Positions 53,363 through 64,000 of a DNA stretch of 64,000 nucleotides are shown piece after piece (the first letter of the stretch is position 1; each line of letters starts with the position of its first letter). Position numbers and translations under genes: made by a program. The DNA is from Aphanothece hegewaldii CCALA 016 (GTDB lineage: Bacteria; Cyanobacteriota; Cyanobacteriia; Cyanobacteriales; Microcystaceae): positions 1 to 64,000 of the forward strand of contig NZ_PXOH01000016.1 in the NCBI RefSeq assembly GCF_003007785.1, given 5' to 3'. The notes under the pieces were generated by a model. That model was given only the letters and a program-made list of their open reading frames with translations, made no database searches and was not told the origin of the DNA.

Positions 53363-55279
53363 ATGCAAAGTGAAGATTTCTTTTTTCAAGCGTTTATTTA
53401 TCTCGTTGCTGCTGTTGTCTCGGTTCCACTAGCTCAAAAATTAGGACTCGGTTCGGTTTTAGGATATCTCATTGCTGGTGTAATTATCGGCCCATTTGGG
53501 TTCGGTTTTGTTGGACAAGAAAAAAGTGATGATGTAATGCACTTCGCTGAATTTGGTGTCGTGATGATGCTATTTTTGGTCGGTTTGGAACTGCAACCCT
53601 CTTTATTATGGCGCTTACGGATGCCGATATTGGGTTTAGGGGGTTTACAGGTTAGTGTAACAACAATCTTGGTGGCTATTTTAGGAATGATTTTTGGACT
53701 GTCTTGGCAAATGGCAATAGCCGTCGGTATGATTTTATCAATGTCCTCAACTGCGATCGCACTTTCAACCCTCAAAGAAAAAGGACTGATGAAAACCGAA
53801 GCGGGACAATCTGCCTTTTCTGTCCTATTATTCCAAGATATCGCCGTTATTCCGATTTTAGCACTGATGCCCTTGTTGGCGATGAAAAATCCTGTTTCTC
53901 ACGCCGCTAATGGTCTGATTTTTGTTGCAGCGACCGAAAATAGTACAAGCTTACCACCATTATTACAAGCATTACTGGTTATTGGTGTAGTCGGTGGAAT
54001 TATTGTGGCGGGTCGTTTTCTGATGCGTCCAGTATTTCGTATCATTGCAACAACACGTTTACAAGAAATTTTCACCGCAACTGCTTTATTACTCGTCATT
54101 GGTATTGCTTTAGCGATGCAACAGGTGGGACTATCACCCGCTTTAGGAACCTTTGTCGCAGGTGTGGTATTAGCCGATAATGAATACCGTCACGAATTAG
54201 AAGGCGATATCGAACCGTTTAAAGGTTTATTATTAGGTCTATTCTTCATTTCTGTAGGGGCTAGTATCAACTTTAATTTGTTCTTCAGTCAGCCTTTATT
54301 GATTCTAGGACTGGTGATTGGGCTGGCTTTGGTCAAATTTGTCATTTTATTTGGTTTAGGGCGATTCTTCAAAATAGAGCTAAGTCAGAATCTAATTTTT
54401 GCCTTTTTTCTCGCTCAAGGGGGTGAGTTTGCTTTTGTTCTGTTTTCCTTTGCGACACAGAATAAAGTTCTAACCTCGGATGTTGCAGGGCCGTTAGTTG
54501 CAGTCGTCGCGTTTTCGATGATTGTTACACCGCTACTGGCTCTAATTAATGATAAATTTGTACAGCCACTTTTGACTCGTGCGACTCCAGAACGAGAAGC
54601 CGATGAAATTGATGAGACGGAAAATCCAGTGATTATCGTTGGTTTTGGACGTTTTGGGCAGATTGTAGGGCGTTTATTGATTGCTAATGGCTTTAAGATT
54701 ACCGTTCTAGAACATAATGCGACTCAGATCGAATTATTGCGGCGTTTTGGTTGGAAAGTTTTTTATGGTGATGCGTCTCGTCTAGATTTACTTCGTGCGG
54801 CGGGTTCCGAACAAGCTAAATTAATTGTAATTGCGATCGACGATCGTGAGAAAATCCTCCAGACGATCGAACTTGTCCATAAACATTTTCCCCATCTTAA
54901 AATATTATCTCGCGCTTTAGACCGTCGTCACGCCTACGAACTGATCCGACATGGAGTCGATGTCATCGAACGCGAAACCTTTGCATCATCTTTAGATATG
55001 GGAGTAGAAGCCCTAAAATTATTAGGAGTTCGTTCTTATAAAGCTTATCGTACTGCTCGTATGTTTAAAGAACACGATATCCAAGCGATGTACGAAGTGG
55101 CGCAATTAGAAGGAGATGAAGCGCAAATAATCGCCCGTTCTCGACAATTATCCCAAGATTTAGAACAATTATTGCGTACCGATGACCGAGAATTAAAACA
55201 AGATATCGATCGCGCTTGGGATATTACAGAACTAAAGAGAGAAATCAATGAGCAGAATAACATTAAACAGGCCACGTAA
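53363..55279 (+). CDS. KefC-like CPA2 monovalent cation:proton antiporter
   Basis: A 638-residue protein with a 12-segment membrane domain (residues about 1-385; LGLGSVLGYLIAGVIIGPFG and GVVMMLFLVGLELQPSLLWR) and a C-terminal TrkA-N/RCK domain (NPVIIVGFGRFGQIVGRLL, about 427-445; GDASRLDLLRAAG; KILSRALDRRHAYELIRHGVD). Family CPA2/KefB-KefC antiporters exchange potassium for protons and are gated by NAD or glutathione at the RCK domain. The KefF-like gene upstream supports this. Its end overlaps the convergent histidine kinase gene by 17 bases. Confidence 0.9.
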   Translation: MQSEDFFFQAFIYLVAAVVSVPLAQKLGLGSVLGYLIAGVIIGPFGFGFVGQEKSDDVMHFAEFGVVMMLFLVGLELQPSLLWRLRMPILGLGGLQVSVTTILVAILGMIFGLSWQMAIAVGMILSMSSTAIALSTLKEKGLMKTEAGQSAFSVLLFQDIAVIPILALMPLLAMKNPVSHAANGLIFVAATENSTSLPPLLQALLVIGVVGGIIVAGRFLMRPVFRIIATTRLQEIFTATALLLVIGIALAMQQVGLSPALGTFVAGVVLADNEYRHELEGDIEPFKGLLLGLFFISVGASINFNLFFSQPLLILGLVIGLALVKFVILFGLGRFFKIELSQNLIFAFFLAQGGEFAFVLFSFATQNKVLTSDVAGPLVAVVAFSMIVTPLLALINDKFVQPLLTRATPEREADEIDETENPVIIVGFGRFGQIVGRLLIANGFKITVLEHNATQIELLRRFGWKVFYGDASRLDLLRAAGSEQAKLIVIAIDDREKILQTIELVHKHFPHLKILSRALDRRHAYELIRHGVDVIERETFASSLDMGVEALKLLGVRSYKAYRTARMFKEHDIQAMYEVAQLEGDEAQIIARSRQLSQDLEQLLRTDDRELKQDIDRAWDITELKREINEQNNIKQAT

Positions 55280-56921
55280 AATGTATTGTTGTTCCGCTTC
55301 CCTCTTGAGAGTCTACCTTAATGTTTCCTTTTTCGCCATCAACAATTTTTTTGACTAAAGCTAGACCAATTCCTGTATTGTGACTACTATGGGGTTCAAG
55401 AGTTTGGAATAAGCCAAAGATTTTTTCATGAAATTGGGGATCAATACCAGGCCCATCATCAACAACGGAAAATTTATAAAAATTCCCTTCTTGTTGAGCC
55501 ATGATTCTAATAATTCCCGTTACGCCGTCATGATGTTTAATTGAATTACTGATCAAATTAGTAAACACTTGTTGTAATAAAAGTTTTACCGTAGAAAAAG
55601 TCGGCATTGGTGAGGTTATTTCGATAGTGAAATGGTCTTGAGGAGCTAAGTTATCAATGACTTCTTTAAGTAACTGTTCTACGTCTACCGTTTCTGTACT
55701 CATTTGCGATCGTCCAACGCGATAATATTGCAAAAGACCATCGATTAAATTTTCCATACGGTAAACTCGTCCTTGGAGTAGTTCGAGATGGGTTCGCGTT
55801 TCTGCTGTTATTTGTCCTTCTAGATCATCTATAATCCATTGTGCAATATTTGCGATCGCTCTTAGTGGAGATTTTAGATCATGAGAAGCTGCATAAACAA
55901 ATTGATCGAGTTCTTTATTGCGTTTTTCTAGTAAAATATTGCTTTGGGTGAGAGCCGTCGTTAAATAAGTCAATTCATCCGCATGAGTTCTTAATGCGGT
56001 TTCTGCTTCTTTAGCATCGGTAATATCCAGCAAAAGACCGCGTATTTTTAAGATAGTTCCGTCCTCATCTCGGACTAAATAAGCTTTATCACGGAGCCAA
56101 ACGATCTGATCATTAGCACTAATACATCTGTACTGAATTTCATGATCAAGCCCTTGTGTAATTTGTTGCAGACGATACTTTAATATTTCTTCCCGTTCAT
56201 CAGGATGGATCAAATTAACCCAAAAATCGGGTTTTTGTAACCAGTTATTAGAAGGATAACCTAACAACATTTGAGAACTTTGACTAACAAACGAAAATTG
56301 TAGCGTATTGGCGTTTGCTTCCCAAAAAATCGCATGATCTAAACCATTTACTAAATCTTTAAATCTTTGTTCTGCTGCTTCTGCTACTTCCCGCGCTGAC
56401 TGTTCTCGCTCCAGTAAATCATCTTTTTGCAGGTTTGCTGCTTCTAGTTCAGCCGTCCGTTTTTTGACCCTAAGTTCTAATTGTGCATTGAGTTGGGCAA
56501 TTTGAGCCGCTTGTTGTTTAATTTGGTCGGTTTTCTTGAATAATTCGACAAAAACAGCTACTTTTGAGAGTAATATTTCTGGATCTAGCGGTTTTACTAA
56601 ATAGTCTACAGCACCAAGGGCGTATCCTTGAAAAGCTTGTTGCTCATTGCGACTGTAAGCGGTGAGAAATATAATCGGAACATCACGCGATCGCTCTCTT
56701 TCTCGAATGAGGGTCGCTGTCTCAAAACCATCCATTTCCGGCATCTTCACGTCTAGCAGAATTACAGCAAAATCCTGTCGCAGCAAACATCTTAGTGCAT
56801 CTTTTCCCGAAGTCGCCCTGACCAGATTTTGTTCAAGACGATTTAAAATCGCTTCTAGTGCTAATAAATTGTTGGGGTTGTCGTCAACTAAAAGAATGTT
56901 AACTTTAGATTCTGGTTGCAT
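55263..56921 (-). CDS. REC-PAS histidine kinase (hybrid sensor)
   Basis: A 552-residue cytosolic kinase. An N-terminal receiver (ILLVDDNPNNLLALEAILNR; phosphosite in VILLDVKMPEMDGFE; LTAYSRNE; YLVKPLDPE, about 1-125) is followed by a coiled coil, a PAS/PAC pair (about 185-310), a HisKA dimer helix with its phosphoacceptor His in YAASHDLKSPLRAI and an ATPase domain (NLISNSIKHHDG, VVDDGPGIDPQFHEKIFGLF, GIGLALVKKIVDGEKG). No membrane segment, so the signal is internal. The ligand of the PAS is not evident. Cyanobacterial phytochrome-like kinases share this HisKA/ATPase sequence. Confidence 0.9.
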   Translation of the reverse strand: MQPESKVNILLVDDNPNNLLALEAILNRLEQNLVRATSGKDALRCLLRQDFAVILLDVKMPEMDGFETATLIRERERSRDVPIIFLTAYSRNEQQAFQGYALGAVDYLVKPLDPEILLSKVAVFVELFKKTDQIKQQAAQIAQLNAQLELRVKKRTAELEAANLQKDDLLEREQSAREVAEAAEQRFKDLVNGLDHAIFWEANANTLQFSFVSQSSQMLLGYPSNNWLQKPDFWVNLIHPDEREEILKYRLQQITQGLDHEIQYRCISANDQIVWLRDKAYLVRDEDGTILKIRGLLLDITDAKEAETALRTHADELTYLTTALTQSNILLEKRNKELDQFVYAASHDLKSPLRAIANIAQWIIDDLEGQITAETRTHLELLQGRVYRMENLIDGLLQYYRVGRSQMSTETVDVEQLLKEVIDNLAPQDHFTIEITSPMPTFSTVKLLLQQVFTNLISNSIKHHDGVTGIIRIMAQQEGNFYKFSVVDDGPGIDPQFHEKIFGLFQTLEPHSSHNTGIGLALVKKIVDGEKGNIKVDSQEGSGTTIHFTWPV

Positions 56922-57482
56922 AGGATTTTAGATCATAAAGTTTTGTTTTTTAAGACAGAGGCTATATGCTCCGTGTTTACTAATGAATACCCACAAAAAT
57001 TATATAAGTCATCAAAACAAAAGATATCTTTAACAACTTAGCATGAATAGAATTCCATCTATAGGTTACTAATAACTACACCCTTTAGATATAAATTTAA
57101 TATTAGATAACTATACATTTAGACATAAAATTTTTTAAATTTTATTTTTATAGAAGTTAAGTTAATCAAAATAATACTTAATGAGGGCAATAGTTCTAGG
57201 TTTAAAGTCAAAATTACCTCTTACCTTTGTCCTAATATAAAAAGGATGTTAATCTAGTTAAAAATTTTATGTTTTTAATGTAATTAATATAGGTATTCTC
57301 AAAATTTAAAATATAAAATCAACATTGTATTAAATTTAAAACTATGTAATTAGACTGAATCAAGACTTAAAAGAAATAACCTTAAATGGTTGACTGAGAT
57401 ACATCCAGAGAAAGACCCAGTGACAGTACAGACTCTTTTAGGATGGTAAGGGTTCAAAGCATATATAGGAATTTTAATAGTA
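56922..57482. other. AT-rich gene-free region
   Basis: These 561 bases have no open frame of any size with coding character, no tRNA, no clear terminator and no repeat. They separate divergently transcribed histidine kinase and dehydrogenase genes, so they contain their promoters. Confidence 0.6.
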
Positions 57483-58283
57483 ATGAACAGTTCATTTACG
57501 CGCCCTTTAGCCGTTGTTACGGGTGCTTCTAATGGTATTGGCTACGAACTAGCGAAACAGTTTGCCCAAAATGGTTTTGATCTATTAGTAACAGCCACAG
57601 GATCTAGTATAAATGATGCGGCTCAGGAATTTGAGCAATTAGGAGCAAAAGTCCAGACTTTAGAGGCGGATTTGGCTACTTATGATGGTGTTGAAAAACT
57701 GTATCATGAGATTAAGGCAACCGGTCAGCCTGTAGAAGCGATCGCTATTAATGCGGGTGTTGGTGTTGGTGGTGACTTTGCCCGTGAAACAGATTTACAA
57801 GATGAACTAAATTTAATTAATCTTAATGTCGTCTCAACCGTTCATCTAGCCAAACGAGTAGTTAAAGATATGGTCGATCGCGGTTTTGGTCGAATTTTAT
57901 TTACTTCCTCCATTGCTGCCATCATGCCTGGACCTTTTGAGGCGGTTTATGCTGCGTCTAAATCTTTTATACAATCTTTCTCTGAAGCTTTGCGTAATGA
58001 GTTAAAAGATACGGGTGTTACTGTTACTGCTTTGATGCCAGGACCGACGGATACTAACTTTTTCCACCGTGCGGGAATGGATGACACGAAGGCGGGTTCA
58101 AACAAGAAAGATGATCCAGCAGATGTCGCAAAACAGGGCTTTGAGGCTTTAATGTCGGGTAAAGATTCTGTGATCGCGGGTTCACTGATGACCAAGATTC
58201 AAGGCACAATCAGTAATATTTTACCAGATACGGTTAATGCTGAACAACATCGTAAGTTGACTGAACCAGGCTCAGGGAAATAA
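57483..58283 (+). CDS. Short-chain dehydrogenase/reductase (SDR)
   Basis: A 266-residue classical SDR. Cofactor motif VVTGASNGIGYELAKQFAQN (about 12-31), NAG motif AIAINAGVGVGGD, catalytic Ser in ILFTSSIAAIM and the YAASKSF triad pair (Tyr-x3-Lys, about 157-161). The C-terminal end (ILPDTVNAEQHRKLTEPGSG) is typical of a group of bacterial SDRs with short-chain or ketone substrates. The substrate is unknown. It has its own promoter region. Confidence 0.85.
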   Translation: MNSSFTRPLAVVTGASNGIGYELAKQFAQNGFDLLVTATGSSINDAAQEFEQLGAKVQTLEADLATYDGVEKLYHEIKATGQPVEAIAINAGVGVGGDFARETDLQDELNLINLNVVSTVHLAKRVVKDMVDRGFGRILFTSSIAAIMPGPFEAVYAASKSFIQSFSEALRNELKDTGVTVTALMPGPTDTNFFHRAGMDDTKAGSNKKDDPADVAKQGFEALMSGKDSVIAGSLMTKIQGTISNILPDTVNAEQHRKLTEPGSGK

Positions 58284-58320
58284 TTTGATTTTTATTATTG
58301 ACCAAACGCCTTCTAACCGA

Positions 58321-58500
58321 CCAACCGCCCCCTAACCCCCTCCTAAAAGGAGAGGGAACTATAAGGAAATGATGATTTAAAGCCCCTCTCTTGAAAGGAG
58401 AGGGGTTGGGGTGAGGTCAACATAATCCTAATTAAAGGAAATGGGTTGGGGTGAGGTCAACATAATCCTAATTAAAGGAAATGGGTTGGGGTGAGGTCAA
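58321..58500. repeat. MITE-like repeat with 40-bp tandem units
   Basis: A CCCCTAACCCCCTCCT ... AGGAGAGGGGTTGGGG palindromic element (about 58328-58411) shares the 20-mer GGAGAGGGAACTATAAGGAA (58349-58368) with the insertion at 34454-34560. Then follow two exact 40-bp units that begin GGGTTGGGGTGAGGTCAACA (58403-58442 and 58443-58482) plus an 18-base partial unit to 58500. Confidence 0.85.
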
Positions 58501-58514
58501 TAAAAATTAATCAA

Positions 58515-58925
58515 TTAATCTGCGTCTTCTTGTAAACTAAATTCGGGTAATTGTTTCATCACATCCGATAGCAGTTCTTTTTTGTTCTGCTCATTGAGGG
58601 TGTTTATCTGAGCTTTAATTCCCATTTGTAATATCTTAAGTTGATATGGATCGAGATCGATCGGTACGGGTTTAGCATCATCTGGGGAACTATCCCACGA
58701 CTCTAATTGTGACTTAAGTTGAGTTCTTATTGCCTGTATCCGTTCTTGAGCTTCTGAATAATCATCTGTACCATAGGTCAATAGGTTTTGTTCTTTTGTA
58801 TCGCTATCATCTGAGGAAAACTGTTGAGCTTGAGCGGATTTTTGTAATTTAACAATGCTTTGCTCAATACTTTGATCAATCAGTTCTAATTGTTTTTTAT
58901 TAATAGAAAGGGGCAGCGCATCCAT
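58515..58925 (-). CDS. Hypothetical protein (136 aa)
   Basis: A 136-residue acidic, mostly helical protein. The N-terminus (PLSINKKQLELIDQSIEQSI) and middle (SEAQERIQAIRTQLKSQLES, DLDPYQLKILQMGIKAQI) look like a helical bundle. No family recognised. No membrane segment or signal. It follows the MITE-like repeat by 15 bases at its 3' end and stands alone. Confidence 0.65.
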   Translation of the reverse strand: MDALPLSINKKQLELIDQSIEQSIVKLQKSAQAQQFSSDDSDTKEQNLLTYGTDDYSEAQERIQAIRTQLKSQLESWDSSPDDAKPVPIDLDPYQLKILQMGIKAQINTLNEQNKKELLSDVMKQLPEFSLQEDAD

Positions 58926-59040
58926 AATTATTTTCTTTAGTTTTAAGGTTTAGCCTGATTGTACGCTCATCACTCAGAATAAATCATCCATCATTAGGTT
59001 TAATTTAACGGTTTCTAATTTGGTAATTATAAGCGCCAGT

Positions 59041-61278
59041 CTACATGACTTTTTGCTCCGATTTCAGCTTAAGTTCTGTGAGTTTGAACAGAGCTTCTAT
59101 TGCTTTGTGAGCTAAAGGTTTAGAAAATAAATAGCCTTGGCCTAATTCGCAGCCTAAAACTTGCAATTTAAAGAGTTGCTCGTGAGTTTCTATTCCTTCA
59201 GCCGTTACATCAATTTGTAAATGGTGTGCTAAGGTGATAATCGTTTCTACAATTTTTAAATTTTCATCGTCTTGAGTCATTCTATTGACAAAAGAGCGAT
59301 CAATTTTTAAGGAATTAACAGGTAAATGATGAAGATAGCTTAAGGAAGAGTATCCAGTTCCAAAATCATCAATACTAACTTGAATTTTTCTTTTAATTAA
59401 TTGGTCAAAGATATTTTTTATAATGACTGTATTGTTCATCAATATACTTTCGGTAATTTCTAATTTAAGATTTTCTCCTTTTAATCCTGTTTTTTTTAAA
59501 ATTAAATCAATTTGCTCTACTAAATCTATTTGTTGTAGTTGTCTACTCGAAAGATTAACACTAATTTTTAAGGATGCGGCTTGAGGATATCGTTTTTGCC
59601 AGACCGAGAGTTGACGACAAGATTCATATAAAATCCATTGCCCTATCGGTATAATTAAGCCTGTTTCTTCTGCTATAGGAATAAATGATGATGGCGGAAT
59701 TAATCCTTTTTGTGGGTGCTGCCATCGAACTAAAGCTTCAAATCCCACTAGATGTTCGTTAGTCAAAGAAACAATGGGTTGATAATGTACCAAAAATTCT
59801 TGACGTTCTAAAGCCAATCGCAAATTAGTTTCTAACTCTAAAAGCGTATGTACTTGCTCGTGCATCATGGGCTTAAAAATCGCATAACAAGACTTTCCTT
59901 GCGCTTTAGCTTCATACATTGCTAAATCAGCATTTCTTAATAAGTCTGCGGGACATTGTTCAAAAGAAGAATTAAAAGCAATGCCAATACTAGCAGTAGT
60001 AAAAACTTCCCAACCTTCAACTAAAAAAGGTGTTTTTAATTCTTGGTTAATTCGTTGAGCGACTTTGATAGCGACTTGTTCGGTGTTAATGTTATCGAGG
60101 AGAATGATAAATTCATCGCCTCCTAAACGAGCTACCGTATCGTTAGTACGAACACATTCTTCTAGTTTAGAAGCGATCGCTATCAACAATCGATCGCCTA
60201 CAATATGTCCTAAGCTATCATTGACTACTTTAAATCGATCTAAATCAATAAACAAAAGAGCTAAATGATAATTTTTCTTTTGTCTGGATCTTTCTATTGC
60301 TTGCTCAAGTCGATCCATTAACAATAATCGATTGGGTAACCCAGTCAAACCATCATGTAAGGCATCATGACGCAATCTAGCTTCTGCGTGTTTACGCTCC
60401 GTTACATCGTTAGCCATAGAGATGAATAAATGTCTGCCATCGGACAATTTTCCAAAGGATGTCGAACTAATATGCCAAAGTCGTAATTCTCCATTCTTAA
60501 TCCGAATTGTTGTTTCTTTTTGATTGATTTTGCCATTACTCAGTTTTTGATGATAATTTTGCTCAAGATAATTTTCTATGACTTGAGTTATGCCAAAGGC
60601 TTTGGAATGCCAATCTGTAAGGGTAGAAATTTCTGATGATGAATATCCGGTTAATTCTAACCAAGCATTATTAATTTGAAGAACTTGCCCATCTTCAGCG
60701 TAAATCATCACGGGAAACGGTGCATACATAAAGGCTTGACGAAAACGTTCTTCACTTTCGACTAATGCTGCTTCTGCTCGTCGTCGTTCGACTAATGAGG
60801 CGACAAAATTAGCTAGGATTGAGATTCCTTCTAAGAATAGATCATCAGTATTAATTATTTCGGGATGAGCCAGGCTGAGTACGCCAATCACTTGTTGATT
60901 AACGATCATCGGTTGACAGATGAAGGTACTGATACTCATTTGGTTAAGCGTTGAATTTGTCTGACAAGTCTTGGTTTCGTCTTTCTTGTAATGCTTAACG
61001 AGCGATTGCCCTGTTGCTGCTACTTTTCCTGAAAGTGTTTGCTCGACGGGAATTTCTAAAAACTCGCCATTTGTTGGGCTAGGGATTCCTTTTACACCCA
61101 GAAAAACCATGACTTGACGAGAGCGATTATAGAGTTCTATTGCGCCAATCGGAAACTCTGTAGCCGCACAAATTTTCTCGACAATACGTTGAGCAATAGT
61201 GGCTAAAGATTCTGAAGTTAAGGCAATTAGAGAAATTTCATGTAACATCCTTAACTGTTGATTTGGTTGGCTAAACAT
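59041..61278 (-). CDS. GAF-PAS-GGDEF-EAL cyclic-di-GMP enzyme
   Basis: A 745-residue cytosolic protein. An N-terminal GAF domain (about 10-165; [20 protein letters not shown]), a PAS/PAC pair (about 175-300; [18 protein letters not shown]), a GGDEF domain (about 305-470; [20 protein letters not shown] and the intact site [11 protein letters not shown]) and an EAL domain (about 485-735; [48 protein letters not shown]). Both the GGDEF and the EAL motif are complete, so it may make and break cyclic-di-GMP. The input would be set by the GAF/PAS parts. Ligands are not evident. Confidence 0.93.
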   Translation of the reverse strand: MFSQPNQQLRMLHEISLIALTSESLATIAQRIVEKICAATEFPIGAIELYNRSRQVMVFLGVKGIPSPTNGEFLEIPVEQTLSGKVAATGQSLVKHYKKDETKTCQTNSTLNQMSISTFICQPMIVNQQVIGVLSLAHPEIINTDDLFLEGISILANFVASLVERRRAEAALVESEERFRQAFMYAPFPVMIYAEDGQVLQINNAWLELTGYSSSEISTLTDWHSKAFGITQVIENYLEQNYHQKLSNGKINQKETTIRIKNGELRLWHISSTSFGKLSDGRHLFISMANDVTERKHAEARLRHDALHDGLTGLPNRLLLMDRLEQAIERSRQKKNYHLALLFIDLDRFKVVNDSLGHIVGDRLLIAIASKLEECVRTNDTVARLGGDEFIILLDNINTEQVAIKVAQRINQELKTPFLVEGWEVFTTASIGIAFNSSFEQCPADLLRNADLAMYEAKAQGKSCYAIFKPMMHEQVHTLLELETNLRLALERQEFLVHYQPIVSLTNEHLVGFEALVRWQHPQKGLIPPSSFIPIAEETGLIIPIGQWILYESCRQLSVWQKRYPQAASLKISVNLSSRQLQQIDLVEQIDLILKKTGLKGENLKLEITESILMNNTVIIKNIFDQLIKRKIQVSIDDFGTGYSSLSYLHHLPVNSLKIDRSFVNRMTQDDENLKIVETIITLAHHLQIDVTAEGIETHEQLFKLQVLGCELGQGYLFSKPLAHKAIEALFKLTELKLKSEQKVM

Positions 61279-61726
61279 CTTTTTGATTGTCTTTCATTTA
61301 GTAACTTGCCTTATTGTTCGGTTAGGTAACCAAGGAAAAAAGTTCAAGAAAAAGTCATAAAATTTAATATTATTGTTAAATTAATTTACTTAAGTTTTGT
61401 TCAACAATTGACCACAATCCTAAAAATTTAATTGGGTAGTCAACTCAATATTCTGTAAGTCGAGGGTTTCAAACATTGACTAATCGATTATGTCAGTTTG
61501 AACCAATTTATCAAATGGTTTTTAGTTCATTCTAAGAGACTTAGAGAATAGACGCGCTCATTAATTATGGAAAGGATTATTACCCAAATTATTGATTAAT
61601 TTCCTTAACTCACTCATTAAATAGCTGTTAGTCCATTCTAATAAACTTTTCGGATAAAATAATAGATTTATTTCCCTATGGATTGCGAAATTGATACAAA
61701 TCTTAGGTTAATTACATAATTTTAAA
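61279..61726. other. AT-rich gene-free region
   Basis: These 448 bases contain no gene I can support. A stretch at 61518-61555 resembles the 3' end of the broken AbiEi gene (13931-13968) over about 35 bases, but too loosely to call a remnant. Confidence 0.5.
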
Positions 61727-64000
61727 TTAGGACAACCATACGCGCAGTAATGAAAGTAATTGCTCGGTATCAACGGGTTTAGTAATATAATCGGATGATC
61801 CGGCTTCGAGACATTTATTACGATCGCTTTTCATGGCTTTGGCGGTTAGGGAGATGATCGGTAAGGTGCTAAACTGTTGTTGTTGGCGGATTAGGCGCGT
61901 TGTTTCATAGCCATCTATACCAGGCATCATGACATCCATCAAAACAATATCAACATCGGGATGATTGCGTAATAGAGCGAGTCCATCTGTGCCGTTTTCT
62001 GCGGATAATACTTGCATGGAGTAACGTTCTAAAAGACTGGTTAGCGCAAAGATATTTCTTAAGTCGTCATCAATGATGAGAACTTTTTTTCCCAAAAGAA
62101 GTCGATCGGTTTTTTGTACTTGTTGTATGAGTTGTTGTTGGATGGGAGATAACTGAGATTGAATACGATGCAACAATAAGGTTGTTTCTTCTAAAAGACT
62201 GGGGAGTGAGTTCGTTACTTTGACTTGCGTTGTTTGATTTAGATGAGCGATTTGACTTTCAAGATCGGGGGTTAAATGATCTGTAGTGTGGATAATGATC
62301 GGGATTTTTGTTTCGCTAATTTTTTCTTGACATTCTTCTAATAATGTGCTATCAAAAATGGCACTATCAACGGTTGGCGAGGACAAGTCGCCGCTTTGTG
62401 AATTTAAAAGGTTTATTGCTTCTGTTGCTGTACTGACGGTGGTAATTTGTAGATCATTGTTACTAATTAGTTCGACGATTTCCTGTTGTTGTGTTGCGTC
62501 GGGTATCGCAAGCAAGAGATTTTTGTGTGGACGATCGAGCCAATTTTTTAGCTCGGTAATAATATTTATTAAAGCCACGCGTTCTATAGGTTTGTGATGA
62601 TAGGCGATCGCACCTTGTGAGATAGCGCGTTTTTGGACATCTTTCATCGAGAAGATGATCACAGGAATATGGCGAGTATCTGCATTATGTTTAATGCGAT
62701 CTAATACAGTCCAACCGCTATCACCGGGTAAACAAATATCGAGTAAAATGGCGGAGGGTCGATATTTTTGCGTCATGACTAATGCCGTCGCCGATCGCAT
62801 GGTAATTAGTCCTTTAAAACCCTGTTCTCGTGCTAGTTCGAGCAATAAACGGGCAAAATTCGGATCGTCTTCCACAATGAGAATTGAACGATCGCCATTC
62901 TTGATGTTTGAGCGATCGTCATTCAGGATAGGTAGAGACGCACCATCTAGAGACGCGTTATGACTCGTTTCTACTAATTCATTTACTAACTGAGGGCTTT
63001 TAGGATGGGTGTCTATAATAGATACGGGTGTTTCTTGTTCATGTTGTGGGAATTCGGCTTCTAAATAAGTTTGGGGTATATAGAGAGTGAAAGTACTACC
63101 GACTCCGACTTGACTGGATAAAGTAATCTCACCCCCTAATAAACGAGCAATTTCACGACTGATCGATAAACCTAAACCTGTTCCTCCGTAGTGACGAGAG
63201 GTTGTACCGTCTGCTTGTTGGAATGCTTCAAAAATGAGTTTTTGTTTGTCTGGGGCGATGCCAATACCCGTATCAGTAACGGTGAAGGCAATAACGAGAT
63301 CGGCTTGGTTTAAGGTATTATGATCATAACTCCAGCCTTGAGTTACTGGGTTACATTGTAGGATAACTTGACCTTGGGCTGTAAATTTAAAAGCATTCGA
63401 GAGTAAATTTTTGAGAACTTGCTGTAAACGTTTGGCATCGGTATAAAGGCTGTGGGGCAAGTTTTCATTAAAGATGATGCTAAAGTTTAAGCCTTTATCG
63501 TGGGCTATTTGACGGAAAGTGCGATCGAGATGATTATTTAAGTCAACTAAAGGCATTTGCTCGATCTCGACTGACATGGTTCCAGATTCAATTTTAGCCA
63601 AATCTAAAATATCGTTAATCAATGCGAGGAGATCACTTCCTGCTGAATGAATAATTTGGGCGTATTCAACTTGTTTGGTGGTGAGATTACTTTCTACATT
63701 ATCGGCCAAGAGTCGAGCCAAAATTAATAAACTATTGAGTGGTGTGCGTAACTCATGGGACATATTCGCCAAGAATTCGGATTTATACTTAGAAGTTAGG
63801 GCTAATTGAGAGGCTTTTTCTTCGAGTGAGTGTCTTGCTTGTTCAATTTCCGAGTTTTTGCGTTCTACTTCTTCATTTTGCCCTTTCAGTAGACGGGCTT
63901 TTTCTTCTAGTTCTTCGTTGGTTTGTTGTAGTTGTTCTTGTTGATTTTTTAGTAGTTCTTCACTTGCTTTGAGACTTCGCGCTTGTTCTTCTAAACGTTG
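61727..64000 (-). CDS. Hybrid histidine kinase, 5' part beyond the window
   Basis: The minus-strand frame is open from 64000 downward, so the gene begins outside the window. The visible protein starts with a coiled coil ([20 protein letters not shown]), then HisKA with the phosphoacceptor His in [14 protein letters not shown], an ATPase domain ([48 protein letters not shown]), a receiver ([29 protein letters not shown]), a degenerate receiver-like region and a last receiver ([44 protein letters not shown]). Domain order is like multi-receiver phosphorelay kinases such as cyanobacterial Hik-type proteins. Partners are not visible. Confidence 0.9.
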   Translation of the reverse strand, partial: QRLEEQARSLKASEELLKNQQEQLQQTNEELEEKARLLKGQNEEVERKNSEIEQARHSLEEKASQLALTSKYKSEFLANMSHELRTPLNSLLILARLLADNVESNLTTKQVEYAQIIHSAGSDLLALINDILDLAKIESGTMSVEIEQMPLVDLNNHLDRTFRQIAHDKGLNFSIIFNENLPHSLYTDAKRLQQVLKNLLSNAFKFTAQGQVILQCNPVTQGWSYDHNTLNQADLVIAFTVTDTGIGIAPDKQKLIFEAFQQADGTTSRHYGGTGLGLSISREIARLLGGEITLSSQVGVGSTFTLYIPQTYLEAEFPQHEQETPVSIIDTHPKSPQLVNELVETSHNASLDGASLPILNDDRSNIKNGDRSILIVEDDPNFARLLLELAREQGFKGLITMRSATALVMTQKYRPSAILLDICLPGDSGWTVLDRIKHNADTRHIPVIIFSMKDVQKRAISQGAIAYHHKPIERVALINIITELKNWLDRPHKNLLLAIPDATQQQEIVELISNNDLQITTVSTATEAINLLNSQSGDLSSPTVDSAIFDSTLLEECQEKISETKIPIIIHTTDHLTPDLESQIAHLNQTTQVKVTNSLPSLLEETTLLLHRIQSQLSPIQQQLIQQVQKTDRLLLGKKVLIIDDDLRNIFALTSLLERYSMQVLSAENGTDGLALLRNHPDVDIVLMDVMMPGIDGYETTRLIRQQQQFSTLPIISLTAKAMKSDRNKCLEAGSSDYITKPVDTEQLLSLLRVWLS

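Noticed and set aside
58321..58500. CRISPR array
   Set aside because: The 40-bp units are exact tandem copies without spacers, and no cas gene is present in the window.

Overview
The window is cyanobacterial chromosome. The evidence is frequent GCGATCGC-type (HIP1) octamers and lineage-typical genes: Psb32, a CRR6-type NdhI maturation factor, a pheophorbide-oxygenase-type Rieske protein, HmpF, a YlqD protein, a CyRepA1-type replication protein and many Uma2/GUN4/PRC-barrel proteins. Base composition is AT-rich. Gene order around pilG-pilH-pilI-pilJ followed by an MlaE-type permease resembles Synechocystis-type unicellular cyanobacteria. I do not name a genus.

Positions 1 to about 15.2 kb look like the right part of an integrated plasmid or integrative element. 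It carries a CyRepA1 replication protein, small four-cysteine proteins, an MNT/HEPN toxin-antitoxin pair whose toxin is frameshifted, a PD-(D/E)XK nuclease, a RecD2 helicase, a BRO-N antirepressor-like protein, a DUF488-like protein, a broken AbiEi antitoxin, a fragment of a 3-methyladenine DNA glycosylase gene and an excisionase-like DNA-binding protein. The region ends at a 3' tRNA fragment (CAU anticodon arm, T arm and 3' acceptor strand, but no 5' acceptor strand). That is what an att site in a tRNA gene leaves behind. No integrase is visible in the window.

From 15.3 to 43.3 kb the content is mostly core: an FtsH protease lacking the usual first membrane segment, a Rieske oxygenase, a PRC-barrel protein, the pyruvate dehydrogenase E2, YlqD, an MlaE-type permease, the pil taxis operon, hmpF, tilS, a GH116 glucosidase, two Uma2 genes (one destroyed by a MITE-like insertion), crr6, a D12-type adenine methyltransferase, a GUN4-like protein, purH, YtxH and DUF948-like proteins, psb32, a CHRD/PEP-CTERM protein, cobH and thiC with a clear TPP riboswitch.

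From 43.5 to 52 kb lies the most unusual block. Four paralogous proteins are built of 26-residue two-helix repeats (variant LRR/HEAT-like) and share a conserved N-terminal module. Two of them sit in one overlapping operon behind a VapBC-like antitoxin/PIN pair. A MoxR-type AAA+ ATPase plus metallopeptidase-like/VWA pair lies just upstream, with a DUF4926 gene nearby. One repeat protein is frameshifted near its end, and some repeat units are almost identical at DNA level.

From 52 to 64 kb are a KefF-like oxidoreductase, a coiled-coil membrane protein and a KefC-like antiporter, then a response-regulator/PAS histidine kinase, an SDR dehydrogenase, a MITE-like repeat with 40-bp tandem units, a GAF-PAS-GGDEF-EAL protein and a large hybrid histidine kinase that runs off the right edge.
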